From: Firmicutes bacterium CAG:124
GTDB lineage: Bacteria; Bacillota; Clostridia; Oscillospirales; Oscillospiraceae
DNA: 5,711 nt
NCBI GenBank assembly: GCA_000432135.1
Contig: HF990631.1
Coordinates: 274-5,984, forward strand
Reading direction: 5' to 3'
In this document: in pieces, positions 1-3,599 of the stretch
How positions within the stretch are numbered: the first letter of the stretch is position 1
Layout: every line of letters begins with the position of its first letter
Made by a program: the position numbers and the translations under genes
The notes under the pieces: generated by a model
Seen by the model: only the letters and a program-made list of their open reading frames with translations
Told to the model about the DNA's origin: nothing
The model's database searches: none

Positions 1-112
1 AGTCCTGCAAAAAGAAAACAGCTCCGTCTATCAGGAGCTGCTGTCCCGCGCAACGCCGGAAGCAAAGGCCGCGGCGCTGCGGGAGGAATTGAGCAGGGGA
101 GCGGGACTGTGA
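1..112 (+). CDS. C-terminal end of an unrecognised protein (partial)
   Basis: The frame starting at base 2 is open from the window edge to a TGA stop at 110-112 and encodes about 36 residues. The tail is rich in Ala, Glu, Leu, Arg and Lys, and reads like an amphipathic helix (it includes SVYQELLSRATPEAKAAALR). The other two plus-strand frames give Arg/Cys- or Gly/Pro-rich, less protein-like sequence, so this frame is preferred. The 5' part lies outside the window and the fragment is too short to assign a family, so I do not name a function. It converges on the minus-strand gene ending at 389, and no U-rich terminator is obvious directly after its stop. Confidence 0.55.
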   Translation, partial: VLQKENSSVYQELLSRATPEAKAAALREELSRGAGL

Positions 113-118
113 CAGATT

Positions 119-305
119 AAGGCCGAAATGCGTCAGGCTTACGCAGAGAGCGACAGAAATTCGAATGGAATTGGTAGAGGCGGACGACTTGTCCGCACGG
201 CGGAACGCAGTGAATTTCTTCGAAAAGTTGCGGCGAATTCGCACACACCCAACGGCTTCCCCGGTGGGGAAGCCTTGGGCGCTCCCGCGCCGGTGCTTTA
301 CCGAA
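119..305 (+). ncRNA. Candidate structured non-coding RNA with tRNA-like loop sequences (possibly raiA-type)
   Basis: This gene-free stretch contains a dense series of stems. These are a 5-bp stem with a 7-base loop (129-133 with 141-145); an 8-bp long-range stem (155-162 with 212-219) enclosing a perfect 6-bp hairpin (180-185 with 191-196, loop GACTT); a 4-bp stem with a 7-base loop (229-232 with 240-243); a 14-bp hairpin with one bulged C (248-262 with 266-279, loop GGT); and a small CGGT/ACCG hairpin (291-294 with 300-303). A D-loop-like run, GGAATTGGTAGA (167-178), sits just after a T-loop-like TTCGAAT (160-166). It does not fold as an ordinary tRNA cloverleaf. The length of about 190 bases and the D/T-loop-like elements recall raiA RNA, a clostridial non-coding RNA, but I assign that name only tentatively. 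Strand is inferred from the tRNA-like elements. Exact ends and promoter are not resolved. Confidence 0.42.
248..279. other. Strong 14-bp hairpin (part of the RNA candidate, or a convergent terminator stem)
   Basis: CCCAA plus GGCTTCCCC pairs with GGGGAAGCC plus TTGGG around a GGT loop, with only C253 bulged. It is one of the two strongest hairpins in the window. Neither strand shows a U-run immediately after it (plus: CGCTCCC; minus: TGTGTGCG), so a classical intrinsic terminator is unlikely, although it lies between two converging genes. A second possible stem, GGCGC (278-282) with GCGCC (287-291), would compete with its base. Confidence 0.6.
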
Positions 306-373
306 AAGAAAAGTTCTTAATGCTGCAGCGTACCACAGAAGCTATGAAACATCGCCATTGTGTTTAAGGGAAG

Positions 374-397
374 CTGTTTTGGGCGCGGTTAAAACAG
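374..397. other. AT-rich inverted repeat spanning the stop codon of the U32-like gene
   Basis: CTGTTTT at 374-380 is perfectly complementary to AAAACAG at 391-397, with a 10-base GC-rich loop that contains two bases of the minus-strand TAA stop (389-391). No U-tract follows on either strand, so I do not call it a terminator. It could mark the mRNA 3' end or be chance. Nothing else recognisable was seen between about 306 and 373. Confidence 0.3.
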
Positions 398-1291
398 ATC
401 CAGCATGGCGTCCAGATAGATGGCCTCGCGCACGTGCAGCTGATGCTCCGGCTTTGTCAGATAGTAGAGCAGAAATTCCAGAAGTATGGCGCTGCCGAGG
501 CCGCGGCCTTCGAGCTTGAAATTGGTGAAGCCCATGGGCAGATAGACTGTCCGGATGTCCTGCGCGCTGATAAAGCCGAGGTTTTCCATGGCGCGGGAAA
601 ACCGGTAGCCGTCCGCTGCGCCGGGAGCGGTGCAGCGGTGCGGAGCGTCCTCGCCGAGCGTTTTCCGGCTGACGGCCTCGTAGCAGGCTTTGCGGTCTTT
701 GCAGCCGAACCAGCAGCATTCGTTGCACAGAAATTCTGTCTTGTCCTTTAGCGACTGCGGCAGTGTGCGCAGCTGTTCAAAGGCCCTGTTCAGCCGGAAA
801 TCCGGCACGACGAAGCAGAACGCTTCGCGCTCCAGCTCCTTCCGGAGCTGGGGAAAGCCGGTCAGCACCTTTGTCGTAGAAGAGACAAAGTAGAATCGCG
901 GATAGGCAGTGCGCAGATAGTCCAGCAGCAGGTCGGAATGGACGATCACGCCGTTCTGCGGCCCGCCGGGTTCCGAGAACAGGCGGCAGAGCGCATTGCA
1001 GGCTGGATCGGACAGATGGGCCTCCGTCAGAAGGGAATTGCTGAACGTCAGCCGGGCGGAAAGGCCGTATTCCTGCGTCAGCGCCAGAACCGCGCGCGGG
1101 TCCTGCTTGCCGCAGCCCACGCGTCCGCCGCCCCAAATGCAGCCCTCCGGCGCGCCATAAATCGAGGCGATCTCGCACCAATCATAAAAATATTCCCGGT
1201 GCGCCCGGTAGAGCGGCAGAAAGACGCGGTAAAACTCATAAAATTCAAACAGGCCGGGCAGATGCAGCTGCGCACGTTTCGGTTCGGTCAT
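389..1291 (-). CDS. Peptidase-U32-like TIM-barrel protein with a cysteine cluster
   Basis: The protein has 300 residues and no signal peptide or membrane segment, so it is probably cytoplasmic. Family clues are alternating strand/helix segments typical of a TIM barrel (VIVHSD 115-120, FYFVSSTTK 133-141, VVPDFRLN 161-168) and LPMGFTNFKLEGR at 251-263, which resembles the KIEGR signature of U32 proteins (PrtC, RlhA, TrhP, UbiU/UbiV). The cluster C189, C192, C193, C197 and C203, with C220 further on, could bind an iron-sulfur cluster, as in UbiU/UbiV. Characterised U32 members mostly hydroxylate RNA or quinone precursors and are not proven proteases; the substrate here is unknown. I chose the ATG at 1291 because AGAGGA (1299-1304) lies 7 bases upstream. 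The in-frame ATG at 1342 sits at the edge of a 12-bp hairpin and has no ribosome binding site. It follows the EF-G-like gene by 74 bases without a visible promoter, suggesting co-transcription. The family is a motif-level call and the sequence is divergent from textbook U32 members. Confidence 0.8.
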   Translation of the reverse strand: MTEPKRAQLHLPGLFEFYEFYRVFLPLYRAHREYFYDWCEIASIYGAPEGCIWGGGRVGCGKQDPRAVLALTQEYGLSARLTFSNSLLTEAHLSDPACNALCRLFSEPGGPQNGVIVHSDLLLDYLRTAYPRFYFVSSTTKVLTGFPQLRKELEREAFCFVVPDFRLNRAFEQLRTLPQSLKDKTEFLCNECCWFGCKDRKACYEAVSRKTLGEDAPHRCTAPGAADGYRFSRAMENLGFISAQDIRTVYLPMGFTNFKLEGRGLGSAILLEFLLYYLTKPEHQLHVREAIYLDAMLDLF

Positions 1292-1298
1292 GTGGTTG

Positions 1299-1304
1299 TC
1301 CTCT
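1299..1304 (-). promoter_or_regulatory. Ribosome binding site that decides the start of the U32-like gene
   Basis: AGAGGA on the minus strand lies 7 bases before the ATG at 1291-1289. It supports this start over the ATG 17 codons upstream, which has CACACACA-like sequence in front of it and no purine-rich site. Confidence 0.7.
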
Positions 1305-1312
1305 GATACGAA

Positions 1313-1340
1313 GCCCCGGTTTCCAGACGGAAACCGGGGC
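1313..1340 (-). terminator. Perfect 12-bp intercistronic hairpin after the EF-G-like gene
   Basis: GCCCCGGTTTCC (1313-1324) pairs with GGAAACCGGGGC (1329-1340) around a 4-base loop. It starts 25 bases after the EF-G-like stop codon and ends 8 bases before the Shine-Dalgarno of the next gene. Only TTCGT follows on the minus strand instead of a U-run, so termination is probably incomplete. It may act as a partial terminator, or as a processing or stability element that lets the two genes be expressed at different levels. Confidence 0.6.
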
Positions 1341-1365
1341 ATTGTGTGTGATGGGGCAGGGGAGA

Positions 1366-3435
1366 TTAGGCCTCTTCCTCTTCCTTCTTTGCGTCTTCGA
1401 TGATCTTGGCCTGGTTCATCTGCGGGACTTCCTCGTAGCGGACGAACTTGAGCGTGTAGCTGCCGCGGCCCTGGCTCATGGCGCGCAGGTCGATGGAATA
1501 GGTGGTCATTTCGCCGATGGGGACTTCCGCCTCAACGATCTGATAGCCGGGGTTTTCGGGATCGGGGTTCATGCCCATGACGCGGCCGCGGCGTTTGTTG
1601 AGGTCGCCGATGACGTCGCCCATGTTGTTGTCGGGGATGAGAACCTTGAGTTCGCCGATCGGCTCGAGCAGGGTCGGGCCGGCGGTGGGCAGACCTTCCT
1701 TGTAGGCGATGCCGGCAGCGGTCTGGAACGCCATATCGGAGGAGTCGACGGGATGGTAGGAGCCGAAGTACAGCGTGGACTTCAGGAACACGACCGGATA
1801 ACCGGCCAGAACGCCCTTGCCGACGCAGTTGCGCAGGCCCTTTTCAACGGACGGGATGAAGTTCTTCGGCACGCAGCCGCCGACCGTCTCGTCCGCGAAG
1901 ATCATCTCTTCGGACTCGGACTGCGGCTCGAAGCGGATGTAAACATCGCCGAACTGGCCGTGACCGCCGGACTGCTTCTTGTGACGGCCGTGGATCTCGA
2001 CCTTCTTCTTGATCGTCTCGCGGTACGCGATCTTGGCGGGCTTGAGAACAGCCTCGACCTTATACTTGCTCTGGAGCTTTGCCATGAGGACGGACAGCTG
2101 CATATCGCCGACGCCCGCAATGATGAGCTCCTTGGTCTCGGGATCGTTGCCGTAGGTGAAGGACTCGTCCTCTTCTTTCAGCTTGACAAGGCCGTTGGCG
2201 ATCTTGTCTTCGGTGCCCTTGACCTTGGCGTAGACAGCCATCTTGTACATCGGCTCGTCGTAGGTCATGCCCTTGATGCGAACGGTCTTGCCCGGCAGGC
2301 CGAGGGTGTCGCCGGTCTTGACGGAGGCAAGCTTCGTGAAGACGCCGATGTCGCCGCAGCAGACCTTGGAAGTCTTGGTGTTGTCCTTGCCCTTCGGGAA
2401 GAACATATTGCCGAGCTTTTCAGAATCGCCGGTGCGGACGTTGGTGACGGTGAGGGTGTCCTCCATGTCGCCGGAGATGACCTTGAAGTAGGAGTTCTTG
2501 CCGTACTGGTCAGCCAGCGTGTTGAAAACGAACGCCATCGGGCTGCCGTTCGGGTTGAGCTTGAACTCGGACTCGCCGCCCTCGTCGTCGACCTTGGTCA
2601 TGGGCTTGCCCTCGAGGGGGTTCGGCGCATACTTGACGATGTTGGCCATCAGGTTGGTGGTGCCGAGGCCGGTGTAGGCGCAGCCGCAGAAAACGGGGGT
2701 CACGCTGCGGTCCCGGATACCGGCCTTGATGCCGGTCTGAAGCTCTTCGGCGGTAAACGGCTCTTCCATGAAGAACTTCTCCATGAGGGCCTCGTCAGTC
2801 TCCGCGACCTGCTCGTTGAGCTCGGCCATGTATTCTTCGATCCTGTCGTTGGCGTCTGCGGGCAGAGCGATCTCCTTGCCGTTTGCGTCATAGGCCTTCT
2901 TCTCAATCAGGTCGACCAGGCCGACAGCCGTTTCGCCCTGCATGATGGGGAAGGTGAACGGAATGACGGAAGCGCCGAACATTTCGCGCAGGGAATCGAG
3001 AACGTTGAAGAAGTTGGCGTGCTCCTCGTCGAGCTTGGAGACGTAGAACATGGCGGGAAGACCGGCCTTGGCGAGATACTTCCAGCCCTTTTCGGTGCCG
3101 ACACCGATGCCGCTCTTGGCGGTCAGGCAGATGAGACCCGCGTCAACCACGCGCAGGGACTGCACGATCTGACCGGCAAAGTCAAAATAGCCCGGATTGT
3201 CGATCACGTTGAGCTTGCACTTGTTATATTCAACGGGAATGACGGAAGAAGAAATGGAATACTGTCTCTTCTTCTCTTCGTCGTCAAAGTCAGAAACAGT
3301 GGTGCCATCAGCACGCTTGCCCAGACGGGTGATCGCCTTGGTGGTGAACAGCATACTCTCGCACAGAGCGGATTTGCCGTCGCCGCCGTGGCCAAGCAGG
3401 CAGATGTTGCGAATGTCATTGGCAGTATAGCCCAT
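1366..3435 (-). CDS. EF-G-like translational GTPase (EF-G2 / FusA paralogue)
   Basis: The 689-residue protein has the full five-domain EF-G layout, near the usual 690-700. The G domain (about 1-280) has a P-loop GHGGDGKS (15-22), a G3 motif DNPGYFDF (79-86) and a G4 motif SKLD (133-136). Domain III begins near EPMYK (394-398), domain IV carries HKKQSGGHGQFGDV (485-498), and domain V starts near LLEP (589-592). The tail is acidic. Canonical EF-G has AHIDAGKTT, RGITI and DTPGHVDF. Here the switch I Thr position looks like Ser60 (RQYSI) and the catalytic His of G3 is Tyr83, which is typical of the EF-G2-like subfamily and not of the housekeeping translocase. It probably binds GTP and the ribosome; its exact role (back-up translocation, recycling or stress) is not shown. 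The ATG has AAAGGAG 11 bases upstream and a good promoter. Codon choice avoids TTA, CTA and TCA throughout, suggesting strong expression. The housekeeping fusA is presumably elsewhere. Confidence 0.95.
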   Translation of the reverse strand: MGYTANDIRNICLLGHGGDGKSALCESMLFTTKAITRLGKRADGTTVSDFDDEEKKRQYSISSSVIPVEYNKCKLNVIDNPGYFDFAGQIVQSLRVVDAGLICLTAKSGIGVGTEKGWKYLAKAGLPAMFYVSKLDEEHANFFNVLDSLREMFGASVIPFTFPIMQGETAVGLVDLIEKKAYDANGKEIALPADANDRIEEYMAELNEQVAETDEALMEKFFMEEPFTAEELQTGIKAGIRDRSVTPVFCGCAYTGLGTTNLMANIVKYAPNPLEGKPMTKVDDEGGESEFKLNPNGSPMAFVFNTLADQYGKNSYFKVISGDMEDTLTVTNVRTGDSEKLGNMFFPKGKDNTKTSKVCCGDIGVFTKLASVKTGDTLGLPGKTVRIKGMTYDEPMYKMAVYAKVKGTEDKIANGLVKLKEEDESFTYGNDPETKELIIAGVGDMQLSVLMAKLQSKYKVEAVLKPAKIAYRETIKKKVEIHGRHKKQSGGHGQFGDVYIRFEPQSESEEMIFADETVGGCVPKNFIPSVEKGLRNCVGKGVLAGYPVVFLKSTLYFGSYHPVDSSDMAFQTAAGIAYKEGLPTAGPTLLEPIGELKVLIPDNNMGDVIGDLNKRRGRVMGMNPDPENPGYQIVEAEVPIGEMTTYSIDLRAMSQGRGSYTLKFVRYEEVPQMNQAKIIEDAKKEEEEA

Positions 3436-3446
3436 AGTAAAAATTA

Positions 3447-3453
3447 CTCCTTT
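3447..3453 (-). promoter_or_regulatory. Ribosome binding site of the EF-G-like gene
   Basis: AAAGGAG on the minus strand, with an 11-base AT-rich spacer before the ATG at 3435-3433. The match to the 16S anti-Shine-Dalgarno is strong and the spacer slightly long. The leader hairpin ends only 5 bases upstream of it. Confidence 0.75.
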
Positions 3454-3458
3454 CTCCA

Positions 3459-3486
3459 GACGGGGCGCAAGACGGCGCGCTCCGTC
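3459..3486 (-). promoter_or_regulatory. Leader hairpin with two mutually exclusive pairings, upstream of the EF-G-like gene
   Basis: On the transcript, GACGG (complement of 3482-3486) can pair with either of two CCGTC copies (complement of 3471-3475 or 3459-3463). The longer fold adds a GCGC/GCGC stem after an A-C mismatch (9 pairs, 8-base loop); the shorter has 5 pairs and a 6-base loop. The element is GC-rich, unlike the AT-rich promoter and spacer around it, and sits directly before the Shine-Dalgarno. It does not match a riboswitch class that I recognise. Confidence 0.4.
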
Positions 3487-3522
3487 CCTCGGCAGTTCTC
3501 ATTTCGCCGACTCTTAAATTCC

Positions 3523-3551
3523 ATTATATACGAATCCTCATAGGATTGCAA
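3523..3551 (-). promoter_or_regulatory. Sigma-A-type promoter for the EF-G-like gene
   Basis: On the minus strand, -35 TTGCAA (3546-3551) is followed after exactly 17 bases by a perfect -10 TATAAT (3523-3528). The start of transcription would be near 3516, giving a leader of about 80 bases. The spacer contains an inverted repeat, AATCC-TCATA-GGATT (3533-3547, plus-strand reading), that overlaps the -35 edge and could be an operator. A perfect TTGACA lies upstream (3561-3566, minus strand) but is paired only with a poor -10, so it is not called separately. Confidence 0.8.
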
Positions 3552-3572
3552 TTAGAATCTTGTCAAATCCCA

Positions 3573-3592
3573 TGAAAATCTGCGATTTTTCA
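3573..3592 (-). terminator. Weak AT-rich hairpin after the membrane-protein gene
   Basis: TGAAAA-A-TC pairs with GA-TTTTCA around a GCA loop: 8 pairs with one bulged A. It begins 7 bases after the TAG stop of the membrane-protein gene. The U-rich 3' arm could help termination, but GGGAT follows instead of a U-run, so read-through into the EF-G-like gene is possible. Confidence 0.35.
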
Positions 3593-3599
3593 CGCGCGG

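Noticed and set aside
156..225. tRNA-Leu or other type II tRNA
   Set aside because: GGAATTGGTAGA resembles a D-loop and a 7-bp acceptor-like stem exists, but there is no D-stem, no properly paired T-arm in the right order and no CCA end.
128..367. 79-codon plus-strand open frame in the intergenic gap
   Set aside because: It is Arg/Gly/Ser-rich without recognisable motifs and runs through all the paired stems. The RNA structure explains the sequence better, although AAGG lies 6 bases before its ATG.
1292..1342. 17-codon N-terminal extension of the U32-like protein
   Set aside because: The upstream ATG lacks a Shine-Dalgarno and the extension is encoded by the intercistronic hairpin; the ATG at 1291 has AGAGGA at good spacing.
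1366..3435. Housekeeping fusA
   Set aside because: The G1, switch I and G3 motifs differ from canonical EF-G (Tyr in place of the catalytic His), and there is no rpsL/rpsG/tuf neighbourhood.
1342..3543. 733-codon open frame on the plus strand opposite the EF-G-like gene
   Set aside because: It is codon-register antisense of a clear EF-G homologue, starts with TTG without a ribosome binding site, and is dominated by Ala, Asp, Gly, Leu and Val, as expected for complement translation of a GC-biased gene.
3538..3566. Second promoter from the perfect TTGACA at 3561-3566
   Set aside because: At 17-18 bases spacing the -10 would be CTATGA or TATGAG, much poorer than the TTGCAA/TATAAT pair just downstream.
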